Of a stretch of 64,000 nucleotides of DNA, positions 51,308 through 60,637 are shown in pieces; position 1 is the stretch's first letter, and every line of letters begins with the position of its first letter. Both the position numbers and the translations under genes were made by a program. Below the pieces are notes generated by a model. It was given only the letters and a program-made list of their open reading frames with translations, searched no databases and had not been told where the DNA came from. The stretch comes from Belliella baltica DSM 15883 (lineage in GTDB: Bacteria; Bacteroidota; Bacteroidia; Cytophagales; Cyclobacteriaceae): assembly GCF_000265405.1 (NCBI RefSeq), contig NC_018010.1:1364001-1428000 (forward strand), read 5' to 3'.

Positions 51308-54304
51308 ATGAAAAAGCAATTACTACTTGTTATATTACTTTTGTTAACTAATTATGCTGAAGTTTTTTCACAACAACAGAAAGTTGAAGGCTTTGTAAAA
51401 TCAAATCAAGATTTTTTGCCTATTTATGGTGCAAGTATTTCAATAAAAGGAACAACCCGGGGAGTGATTTCGGATTTGGATGGAAGATATTCTATTCAAG
51501 CAGACGCAAGTGAAACTTTAGTGTTTTCATTTGTTGGTTTTGTTTCCAAAGAATTTATTGTTGGAAAAAACTCAAATATTGAGGTAATATTAGAAACAAT
51601 TGATAAAGAAATTGAGGTTCAGGTAGGCTATGATAGTCAGATGAAAGGCGACCTAACGGGAAATATTGCTTCAGTAAAAGGAGCAGATTTGGCAACTATC
51701 CCTGTTCCGAATTTCCAAGAAGCACTTCATGGTAGAATGGCAGGTGTTTTTGTTGAATCTTCCAGTGGTAAATTGGGTGAAGGGGTGAAAATCAGAGTGA
51801 GAGGTACTACTTCTATTTCTGGTGGTAATGACCCTCTTTACGTCATCGATGGTTTACCAATGACTTCATCGGGAGGTATTGGTTTATATAATCCACTCTC
51901 AGATATCAACTTTAATGATGTAGAGTCATTTGAAGTATTGAAGGATGCTTCTGCAGCAGCCATTTATGGTGCTCGAGCAGCCAATGGGGTTGTTTTGATT
52001 ACAACAAAATCTGGTACTAAAGGAAAAACTAAGTTCAACGTAGGCATTCAAAGAGGGGTATCTTCTCCGACTTGATTAAGAGAATTCCTCAATGCAGAAG
52101 AATTTGTGGAGTTAATGAGAGAATCTGGAAGTAATGTTGATGATTTGGAACTTGTTGAATCAAGACTTGATAGATATTCAGGCTGGTCTGATTGGAGAAC
52201 CAATGAAACAGACACTGATTGGCAAAAGCAAGCTTTCAATCCCGATGCAGGAACTACAAATGTGAATTTCTCAGCTGCTGGGGGTGATGAAAAAACAAGA
52301 TTCTACTTTAGTGGAGCTTATGATAATCAAACTGGAATTCTAATCAGAAATGACTTCGAGAGAACTTCAGGTAGATTGAATCTTGATCATAAAGTGACTG
52401 AAAGATTTACTTTGGGTGCGAATTTTGGATTGAGTAGAACTCAAAATAATAGGTTGTCTGATGATAACCAATTTAACAACCCAATTCAATTGGTTGCATT
52501 AGCACCGATTACACCGATTAGAGATTTGGATGGGCAGCTTTATGATAGACCAACAGCGACGTATTATAATAACTTGATCGATTCAGAAAATGCAAGTTGG
52601 TTGAATACTTCATTTAGAAATATCACCAATATTTTTGGGGAATATAAGTTGAGAGAAGATTTAAAATTTAGATCAGAATTTGGTGTTGACATTTTCAATC
52701 AAAATGAAGAGCAGTTTTTCGGTTCAAGAACTAACTTGGGACTTTCTACGAATGGCTTTGGTCGATCTAGATGGACTAGGATTTTCAACTACAATACGAA
52801 CAACTATTTTACTTATACCAAAGTATTTGCTGAGAAACATGATTTTGAAGCAGTGGCTGGGATGTCATTCCAGAAATCTGATCAGTATTTTACTTTTGTA
52901 GAAGGACAAGAATTTCCTTTGGATGAATTAAGAACCTTGGCTTCGGCAGCTGAAATTATCGGAGGCTCTTCCACAGTTACTAATTTCACTTTCTTATCTT
53001 ATTTTTCTAGGATCAACTATAAGTATGCTGATAAGTATTTGGCTACTTTAAGTGCGAGAGTGGATGGATCTTCGAGATTTGGGGAGAACAACAAATATGG
53101 TTTCTTCCCTGCGGCATCCGTTGGCTGGTTGGTGTCAGAAGAAAGTTTCTTAAAAGGAAATAGTAAGTTGAGTCTCTTGAAAGTAAGAGGTTCATATGGT
53201 CTAACGGGTAATGCTGAAATTGGAAACTTTGATCATTTGGGACTTTTTGGTTCTTCTTCGTATGCATTGATTCCAGGTTTGATACCTTCTCAGATTCCAA
53301 ATCCTAATTTGACTTGGGAAAAAACTGCTCAACTAGATTTGGGAATTGAATTCGCCTTATTCAATGATAGAATTACGGGGGAATTGGATTTCTATGACAA
53401 AAACACCACTGACCTTCTTTTGAATGTGCCTGTACCTGCTACTTCTGGATTCAACATCCAAAGACAGAATATTGGTAGAATGCAGAACTATGGTTTTGAA
53501 GTAGTTTTAAATTCTGTCAATGTTGCTAAGCAGAATTTTACTTGGAATACATCTTTCAACTTTGCTAGAAATATCAATAGAGTGAGAGAATTAGCACCTG
53601 GTCAGGAATCGATTCCACCTTCTTCTTCAAGATTCTTAAATGGAGTATTTATTGGACAATCCATTGGTGTATTCTATGGCCCAGCTTATGCAGGAGTAGA
53701 TCCTGCAAATGGAGATGCATTATACTATTCTAATGCTGAAAAAACAGAAACTACCAATAATTACAATGATGCTGAGAGAATGTTTGTAGGTGATCCTAAT
53801 CCGAGATTTTTTGGTGGATTGACCAATAACATGACTTTTGGCGACTTTGATTTGAGTATTTTATTTCAAGGGGTATTTGGGAATGATATCTATGATGGAG
53901 GTGGAGGTTTCTTCGCTGCCAATGGTGATTGGTTCGACAATTCCACAAAAGATCAGTTGAACAGATGGCAAAATCCAGGTGATATAACTGATATACCACA
54001 AGCAAGGCTTGGAGAGTGTAATGGTTGTAATGCTTCAAGCAGATATATATCTGACGGTAGCTATGTAAGGTTAAGAACTTTGACACTTGGATATTCCATC
54101 CCAAAAACTTCTTTGGAAAGGTTCAAATTGAGCTCAATGAGAGTATTCTTTACAGGACAAAACTTACTGACGTTCACCAAGTATAAAGGATGGGATCCAG
54201 AAGTAAATGCTGATTACCTAGCCAGTAACGTGTTCCAAGGCAATGATTTCTATTCAGCGCCTCAGGCAAAAACATTCTCTCTTGGTATTAATGTTGGATT
54301 TTAA
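51308..54304 (+). pseudogene. SusC/RagA TonB-dependent transporter with internal TGA
   Basis: A reading frame of 998 codons interrupted once. The first 255 residues have a signal peptide, a CarboxypepD_reg-like domain (YGASISIKGTTRGVISDLDG, then RYSIQADASETLVFSFVGF) and the plug (RMAGVFVESSSGKLGEGVKI, LYVIDGLPMTSSGG, EVLKDASAAAIYGARAANGV). A TGA at 52073-52075 follows RGVSSPT; the same frame then continues LREFLNAEEFVELMRESG and through the barrel to TFSLGINVGF. CGA to TGA would be a single transition. Unless the site is a sequencing error, the gene is inactive or needs readthrough. It is followed 12 bp later by its susD partner. Confidence 0.85.
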
Positions 54305-54316
54305 TTAAGAAAGAAG

Positions 54317-55681
54317 ATGAAAAAATATATAATAACAGGACTAATTAGTTTGACAGCAATTTTCAGTAGTTGTGATGATCAACTCTTTCAGACGCCTTTT
54401 CAAAGTATAGATCAAAATTTGGCATTGAATAGTGATGCAAATGTCAAAAGTGTTTTGATAGGTGCATATGGAGAGATGAGAGGCGTGTCGCTTTATGGAG
54501 GAAGGTTACAGCTTTTTTCTGAAATGCTCGGCGCAAATAGCGAAGTGAGATGGGAAGGTACTTTCAATCAGCCAAGAGAAATGTTCAACAAACAAATCTT
54601 TGTAAACAACTCTTTTGTAGAAGGCACATGGGCAGCAGCTTATAGAGCAATTAATATTTCAAATAACGTACTTTCTGCACTCGATGTAGTGAATGAAGCA
54701 GATAGAGCACGAATTGAAGGCGAAGCCCTTTTTATTAGAGGCTCCATGTATTTTGAGTTGATCAAGCTTTATGCTCAGCCATTTACAAGTGGCAATACAA
54801 CAACCAATCTTGGCGTTCCATTGATTTTAACTCCTACCAGAGCGATCACAGAAGAGAATTTTGTTTCTAGAAATACTGTAGCAGAAGTTTATCAGCAAAT
54901 CCTAGATGATTTGAATAGAGCAGAATCACTTCTACCTCCTGTAAATAGCTTTCTAGCACGAAATTATGTTGCTGCGGCACAGCTTTCAAGAGTTTATCTT
55001 CAAATGGAAAGTTTCGCAGATGCTAGAGATGCCGCTAATAGAGCGATCAATACTGCTACTACGAATGGGAAAAGCTTGGTGCCGGTATTTATGAATGCTT
55101 TCAACACTGACAATGACTCTCAGGAAGATTTGTTTACTATTCAAGTCAATACCCAGGATCCTGCTAATGACATGTTCTTGTTCTACTCCTTGCCTCAGTT
55201 TGGTGCAAGAGGTGGAGATGTAGCGATACTTTCTCAGCATATAGCACAATACGAGGCTGACGATGACAGATTGGATCAATTCTTCTTTGATGCAGGTGAG
55301 GAAAGAACTGCAAAGTGGAGAGATCAATTTAAGAATGTGAAAGTAATTCGCTTGGCAGAATTGTACTTGACTCGAGCAGAGGCAAATCTGAGAGAAGGGA
55401 CTGCTATTGGTGCTACTCCACTTGAAGATGTGAATAGAATTAGAACTAGAGTTGATTTACTTCCATTACTTAGTGTTACTGTAGCGGATATTTTGAGAGA
55501 AAGAAAGCTTGAGTTGGCACACGAAGGTCATGCGATTCATGATGTGAAAAGGACTCGTGGTTCGGTGACAGAAGGAAATACCACTTATCAATTTAATGAT
55601 CCTAGGATGGTATTCCCGATTCCACAGAGAGAGATGGATGCCAATCCGAATTTGGTACAGAACCAAGGGTATGGAGGGTAA
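54317..55681 (+). CDS. RagB/SusD-family outer-membrane lipoprotein (pair 1)
   Basis: A 454-residue lipoprotein (lipobox FSSC near residue 19) with SusD-type TPR helices (LSALDVVNEADRARIEGEAL, then FIRGSMYFELIKLYAQPF) and the C-terminal family signature RERKLELAHEGHAIHDVKRT and FPIPQREMDANPNLVQNQGY. Normal length. It forms the substrate-binding lid of the upstream SusC, so if that gene is inactive this one has no obvious partner. Followed by a terminator. Confidence 0.92.
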   Translation: MKKYIITGLISLTAIFSSCDDQLFQTPFQSIDQNLALNSDANVKSVLIGAYGEMRGVSLYGGRLQLFSEMLGANSEVRWEGTFNQPREMFNKQIFVNNSFVEGTWAAAYRAINISNNVLSALDVVNEADRARIEGEALFIRGSMYFELIKLYAQPFTSGNTTTNLGVPLILTPTRAITEENFVSRNTVAEVYQQILDDLNRAESLLPPVNSFLARNYVAAAQLSRVYLQMESFADARDAANRAINTATTNGKSLVPVFMNAFNTDNDSQEDLFTIQVNTQDPANDMFLFYSLPQFGARGGDVAILSQHIAQYEADDDRLDQFFFDAGEERTAKWRDQFKNVKVIRLAELYLTRAEANLREGTAIGATPLEDVNRIRTRVDLLPLLSVTVADILRERKLELAHEGHAIHDVKRTRGSVTEGNTTYQFNDPRMVFPIPQREMDANPNLVQNQGYGG

Positions 55682-55707
55682 TTAAAATAAATTGAAACAA
55701 TAAGAGA

Positions 55708-55738
55708 AGAGGCTTGTTACAGACAGGCCTCTTTTTTT
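55708..55738 (+). terminator. Terminator after the first susCD pair
   Basis: AGAGGCTTGT / ACAGGCCTCT (one G-U pair) with a 5-nt loop, followed by TTTTTT. Confidence 0.8.
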
Positions 55739-55881
55739 ATTTTATTATAAGTAAAATTTGCATAATTAAATTTTATAATTCAGTCCATCCACTATAATAA
55801 TATAACGTTTATCATTTTTTTTTTGAATTGTAAACTATTTTTCCAATATTTGAAGGCTAAAAAAAATAAATCAACTATTGT

Positions 55882-58800
55882 ATGAGAAAAGTATTACTAA
55901 TCATTTTGTCGCTTTTCGCTTTTTCCTTCCATGGGGAGGTTTGGGCGCAGCAGCGACAGGTAACAGGTACAGTAATCTCGGCAGAAGATAACCTTCCCTT
56001 GCCGGGAGTGAATATTCGTATCAAAGGTACCACGAGAGGTGCGATTACGGATATCGATGGAAAGTATTCCATCCAAGCTTCTGAGAACGAGACATTGGTC
56101 TATTCCTTTGTGGGATTTCTTTCTCAAGAAGCAGCTGTAGGAAATAGGTCTACTATAGACATCACGCTACAATTAGACTCTAAAACCTTGAGTGAAGTAG
56201 TCGTTGTTGGTTATGGAAGTGTGGAGAAAAAAGAATTAACAGGATCTGTTGGTCAGTTAAATGCCGCTATTATTAAGGACGTCCCTGCACTCGGTGTAGA
56301 TCAAGCTTTGCAAGGTCGTATAGCAGGTGTACAGATTACTCAAAATGCTGGTACTCCAGGTGCTGGTATTTCTGTTAGGGTGAGAGGTTCATCTTCTATT
56401 TCTGCTTCCAATCAGCCTTTATTTGTAATAGATGGCGTACCAATGACCACGGGAGATCCTTCTCAACTTGGTTTTGGTGGACAGTCATCGAATGCTTTAG
56501 CTGACTTGAATCCAAATGACATCGAGTCTATGGAAGTATTGAAAGATGCTGCTGCTGCTGCGATCTATGGCTCAAGAGCTGCCAATGGTGTGGTTTTGAT
56601 TACTACCAAGAGAGGTGCAGATCAGAAAACACAGGTAAACTTGAATGTATATGGCGGTACACAACAATTGTGGAATGAGCCAAGATTCTTGGATAGAAAT
56701 GGTTACTTGGATTTGTTCAAAGATGCCTTTGCAGAGGATTTCTTCGGTGTTCCTTCTTCTGAAATTTCTGATGAAGAGATCTTAGATTTCTATTATGGAG
56801 GCTTGCCTTATGGAGATGATGTCAATACCAATTGGGTGAGAGAAGTAACCAGGTCAGCTCCTATTCAAAACTATGAATTGAGTATCAGTGGAGGTAATGA
56901 AAAGACAAAGTACTACATTTCGGGTAACTACTTCGATCAACAAGGTACAGTGATCAATTCAAGTTATTCTAGGATGTCAACTAGGTTCAACCTAGATCAT
57001 AAAATCAATGACAGATTTGAAATTTCATTCAACTCGGGTATCAGTAGAGCGGTTCAAAACAGGATCGTTTCAGATAATACTTTGAATGGTCCTTTTGCAA
57101 ACTCACTTGCCGCCTCACCATTGTGGCCAGTATTTGAAGAAGATGGTTCATATACAAGACCACAATTCTTCTATTCAAATCCAGTAGCTGTGGGAACCGA
57201 AAATGATGATGAAAATCAATCCATCAGAATTTTCACTAATGCTTTGGCAAAATATAAAGTAAATGAAGGTTTGAATTTCAATGTTAGAGTTGGTGCTGAT
57301 GTTTTAAACTTTTCTGAGAGAAGATATACACCTGATAACTATCCAGGATCTTCTTCTACAGCAGAAGGAGGATCTGGTTCTTTCTCTACTTTCAATCCTA
57401 TCAAATGGGTAGCTGAAGCATTTGTGGACTATTCGAAAGTTTTTGACGGTGGTCATAGCTTAAATTTAGTAGTAGGTCACAACAGAGAGGAAAACTTGAT
57501 ATCATCTTCATCTGTAAGAGGAATTCAGTTTCCAGGAGATAGATTTAGATATATTGGAGCAGCTGCTTTGGTAAATGAAGGTTCCAATAATTTTGTTGGC
57601 TGGGGATTAGAGTCATACTTTGGTCGAGTTAATTACAGCTACAAAGAAAGATACTTATTCAGCTCTTCATTTAGAGCAGATGCATCTTCGAGATTTGGTC
57701 CTAATAATAGATGGGGGTATTTCCCATCGGTTTCAGCAGGCTGGAGAATCAATGAGGAAGCCTTTATGCAAGACTTGGATGTGTTTTCAGACTTGAAAAT
57801 TAGAGGTAGCTTTGGTTTGACAGGAAATCAAGAGATTGGTAACTTTTCTTGGAGAGGTCTAGTAGGATCAGGAAATTATTTGGGTTCACCTTCTATTGTA
57901 CCAGTTCAGCTAGGTAATCCTGATTTGAAGTGGGAAAACACTGCTCAGACTGATATTGGATTGGATGTTGGTTTATTCAACGGACGTTTGACTTTGGTAG
58001 CTGATTATTATTACAAAAAGACTACTGATTTGCTTTTTGCAAGACCTATTCCTACCCAAAATGGTTATGGTTCGTTCCAATCAAACGTAGGATCTGTAGA
58101 GAACAAAGGTTGGGAATTTACTGTATCCACGGTTAATATTGATAGACCAAATGGGTTGAATTGGAGAACAGATCTTAATTTGACTTTCAATAGAAATAAA
58201 ATTCTAGAACTATACAATGGTGAAGATGTATTTTATGGGTTTGGAGGCAATTCTATCGTCTTGAGAGAAGGTCAGCCTATAGGTACATTCTATGGATTTA
58301 TATCTGACGGAGTTTTTGCTACCCAAGCGGATGTTCCAGAATCAAGACAAGAGTTTGGAATTAGAGCAGGGGATATGAACTATAGAGATATCAACGGTGA
58401 TGGGATAATCACTGATGATGACTTTACGGTAATTGGTAATGCCCAGCCGAAATTTTTCGGAGGATTTACCAATAGTATTAGTTATAAAGGCTTCGATGCT
58501 CAAGTATTCATGCAGTTTTCTTATGGAAATGATATCTGGAATGCAGCAGGATCATTCCAAGAGGGTATGTTTGCTAATTTCTTCGATGACAACAACAAAG
58601 CTACAGTAGAAGGAAGATGGAGATCAGAGGAGCAGCCTGGAAATGGATCTATGCCAAGAGCAGCTTATGATGTATCTGCAAATAGAAACAATCAATCAAA
58701 TACATCTAGATTTATTGAGGATGGATCGTACCTAAGGGTTAAAAACCTTGTTATCGGTTATAGACTTCCTGCGGATGTATTGGAGAGAGTGAAGTTAAGA

Positions 58801-58968
58801 AGTGTTAGGTTCTATGCACAAGCTCAAAACCTATTGACTTTCACCAACTACTCTGGATTTGACCCTGAAGTAAACTTCGCTGGTACTTCAAATACAACGA
58901 TTGGTGTAGATTTCTACACTTTCCCGCAGCCTAGAACTTATACATTTGGTGTTAACATAGGATTTTAA
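55882..58968 (+). CDS. SusC/RagA TonB-dependent transporter (pair 2)
   Basis: An intact 1028-residue transporter with a signal peptide (ending EVWAQ), a CarboxypepD_reg-like domain (PLPGVNIRIKGTTRGAITDI), a plug (KTLSEVVVVGYGSVEKKELT with TonB-box-like VVVGYG, ALQGRIAGVQITQNAGTPGA, SMEVLKDAAAAAIYGSRAAN) and a barrel ending TFGVNIGF. Imports oligomeric nutrients with its SusD partner. There is no adjacent glycosidase, anti-sigma or hybrid sensor gene to hint at the substrate. Confidence 0.94.
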   Translation: MRKVLLIILSLFAFSFHGEVWAQQRQVTGTVISAEDNLPLPGVNIRIKGTTRGAITDIDGKYSIQASENETLVYSFVGFLSQEAAVGNRSTIDITLQLDSKTLSEVVVVGYGSVEKKELTGSVGQLNAAIIKDVPALGVDQALQGRIAGVQITQNAGTPGAGISVRVRGSSSISASNQPLFVIDGVPMTTGDPSQLGFGGQSSNALADLNPNDIESMEVLKDAAAAAIYGSRAANGVVLITTKRGADQKTQVNLNVYGGTQQLWNEPRFLDRNGYLDLFKDAFAEDFFGVPSSEISDEEILDFYYGGLPYGDDVNTNWVREVTRSAPIQNYELSISGGNEKTKYYISGNYFDQQGTVINSSYSRMSTRFNLDHKINDRFEISFNSGISRAVQNRIVSDNTLNGPFANSLAASPLWPVFEEDGSYTRPQFFYSNPVAVGTENDDENQSIRIFTNALAKYKVNEGLNFNVRVGADVLNFSERRYTPDNYPGSSSTAEGGSGSFSTFNPIKWVAEAFVDYSKVFDGGHSLNLVVGHNREENLISSSSVRGIQFPGDRFRYIGAAALVNEGSNNFVGWGLESYFGRVNYSYKERYLFSSSFRADASSRFGPNNRWGYFPSVSAGWRINEEAFMQDLDVFSDLKIRGSFGLTGNQEIGNFSWRGLVGSGNYLGSPSIVPVQLGNPDLKWENTAQTDIGLDVGLFNGRLTLVADYYYKKTTDLLFARPIPTQNGYGSFQSNVGSVENKGWEFTVSTVNIDRPNGLNWRTDLNLTFNRNKILELYNGEDVFYGFGGNSIVLREGQPIGTFYGFISDGVFATQADVPESRQEFGIRAGDMNYRDINGDGIITDDDFTVIGNAQPKFFGGFTNSISYKGFDAQVFMQFSYGNDIWNAAGSFQEGMFANFFDDNNKATVEGRWRSEEQPGNGSMPRAAYDVSANRNNQSNTSRFIEDGSYLRVKNLVIGYRLPADVLERVKLRSVRFYAQAQNLLTFTNYSGFDPEVNFAGTSNTTIGVDFYTFPQPRTYTFGVNIGF

Positions 58969-58973
58969 TCAAT

Positions 58974-60335
58974 ATGAAAAGATTTAATATATATAACTAC
59001 TTGGTTGTCCTGCTGCTGTTAGTCGGTGTGTCTTGTGATACACTAGAACAGGAGCCTGTAAACCAAATTGATGTTGATGGTGCAATCACCACCAATAGAA
59101 ATGCGCAATTGGCTTTAGCAGGTATTTACAATGCCATGCAAAGTGGAAACTACTATGGTTTAAGATACTTGTATTATCAGGATGTATACACAGATAATCT
59201 TGAACATGCAGGTACATTCCCCACCGATCAAGAAGTAAGTAATAAGAGAATTAACCCTTCAAACTTACAAATGAGAAGTACTTGGCAAACCATGTATGGT
59301 GCGATAAGAAATGCAAATTTTGTAATCTTCTCTGCACCGAATATTGAAAATATCACTGATGCACAAAGGTTAGCAATTATCGCTGAAGCAAGATTCTTAA
59401 GAGCTTTTGTTTACTTTGATATGCTTAGAGTATTCGGTGGTGTTCCTATCGTTGAGGATTTCATAGCAGATACAGAAAGCTTGAATTTTGCTCCAAGAGC
59501 TTCTTCTCAAGAAATGTATCAGTTTATCATTGATGATTTGACATTTGCAGAGCAAAATATAGGTAATACACCTAGTGCCCCATTTAGAGCAAGAAGATTC
59601 GCAGCTACAGCTTTGCTAGCAAGAGTATATTTACAGCAAGGCAACAATGCTTTGGCAGCTCAGAAGGCTTCTGAGGTTATCAACTCAGGTGTATACACGC
59701 TACAGTCTTCTTACGCAGACATCTTCAGAATCAAGGGAAACAATGAAATGATCCTTGAGTTGAATTTCACCAATGTATCAGGAGATCAAAATACTTTGGC
59801 TATTTCTTCAGATCCAGCTACTGGTGGACAGAAGTTTTATTTAAGACCTGATTTCTTCAGCCTTTTCCAAGCTTCAGGCAATAATGGAGATGTAAGATTT
59901 GCAGCTTCTGTATTATCCGCTAGTAATAGATTGAGAGTAGTAAAATACTTCCGATCGGCTACCAATGATGACAATGTTCCTTTGATCAGACTTGCAGAGA
60001 TGTTTATGATCAGAGCGGAAGCAAATGCTAGAGCTGCTGGTACTGGCTTGTTGACCAACACGCAGATCATAGACGATATTAATGTCATCAGAAATAGAGC
60101 AGGTCTATCCAGTCTTTTGCTTACTGATTTATTGACGAATGAAGCAGCTTTGACTGAAATTCTTCAGCAAAGAAGACTTGAGTTTGCTTTTGAAGGTCAT
60201 AGATACACTGATATGCAAAGATTTGGCATCATAGGGAACCTTTTCCCTGCCAATGAACAATTTAGAGTGATTTGGCCAATACCACTTCAAGAGATTGAGG
60301 TGAATGATAACCTTGTCCAAAATGATGGATACTAA
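58974..60335 (+). CDS. RagB/SusD-family outer-membrane lipoprotein (pair 2)
   Basis: A 453-residue lipoprotein (lipobox GVSC near residue 21) 5 bp after susC. SusD-type helices (IIAEARFLRAFVYFDMLRVF, then GGVPIVEDF) and the C-terminus RRLEFAFEGHRYTDMQRFGI, WPIPLQEIEVNDNLVQNDGY are present. Length is normal and the gene is intact. Confidence 0.93.
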   Translation: MKRFNIYNYLVVLLLLVGVSCDTLEQEPVNQIDVDGAITTNRNAQLALAGIYNAMQSGNYYGLRYLYYQDVYTDNLEHAGTFPTDQEVSNKRINPSNLQMRSTWQTMYGAIRNANFVIFSAPNIENITDAQRLAIIAEARFLRAFVYFDMLRVFGGVPIVEDFIADTESLNFAPRASSQEMYQFIIDDLTFAEQNIGNTPSAPFRARRFAATALLARVYLQQGNNALAAQKASEVINSGVYTLQSSYADIFRIKGNNEMILELNFTNVSGDQNTLAISSDPATGGQKFYLRPDFFSLFQASGNNGDVRFAASVLSASNRLRVVKYFRSATNDDNVPLIRLAEMFMIRAEANARAAGTGLLTNTQIIDDINVIRNRAGLSSLLLTDLLTNEAALTEILQQRRLEFAFEGHRYTDMQRFGIIGNLFPANEQFRVIWPIPLQEIEVNDNLVQNDGY

Positions 60336-60353
60336 TCTTTGATTTTACACTTT

Positions 60354-60380
60354 AAAAAGGCGCCAATCGGCGCCTTTTTT
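60354..60380 (+). terminator. Terminator after the second susCD pair
   Basis: AAAAAGGCGCC / GGCGCCTTTTT with a 4-nt loop and a T run; the A run makes it also usable from the other strand. Confidence 0.9.
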
Positions 60381-60607
60381 ATTTTTCATTCACACAATGA
60401 GCTATATCTCGCTAATCATTATAGTTACTCTTTTTCCTTATTTTAATTTGTTTTATCCTACCAATCCATAGAAAATTTTACTTATCGGCATACTGTTTAT
60501 TTGATTCTCGAGAAAATTCTGAATCATGTTTTGAGTGTCTATTGATAAGATAATCAATAATATTTGGATAAACGAATAAACAGTTTTCAATTAAAAACAA
60601 TCCTCAG

Positions 60608-60615
60608 TACATTTG
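60608..60615 (+). promoter_or_regulatory. Putative -7 box of sucA
   Basis: TACATTTG matches TAnnTTTG 22 bp before the ATG; upstream TTTTC is a weak -33 with a 19-bp spacer. The rest of 60381-60637 is A+T-rich and shows no gene. Confidence 0.5.
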
Positions 60616-60637
60616 TGTCATTAGCAAAAACTCAATC

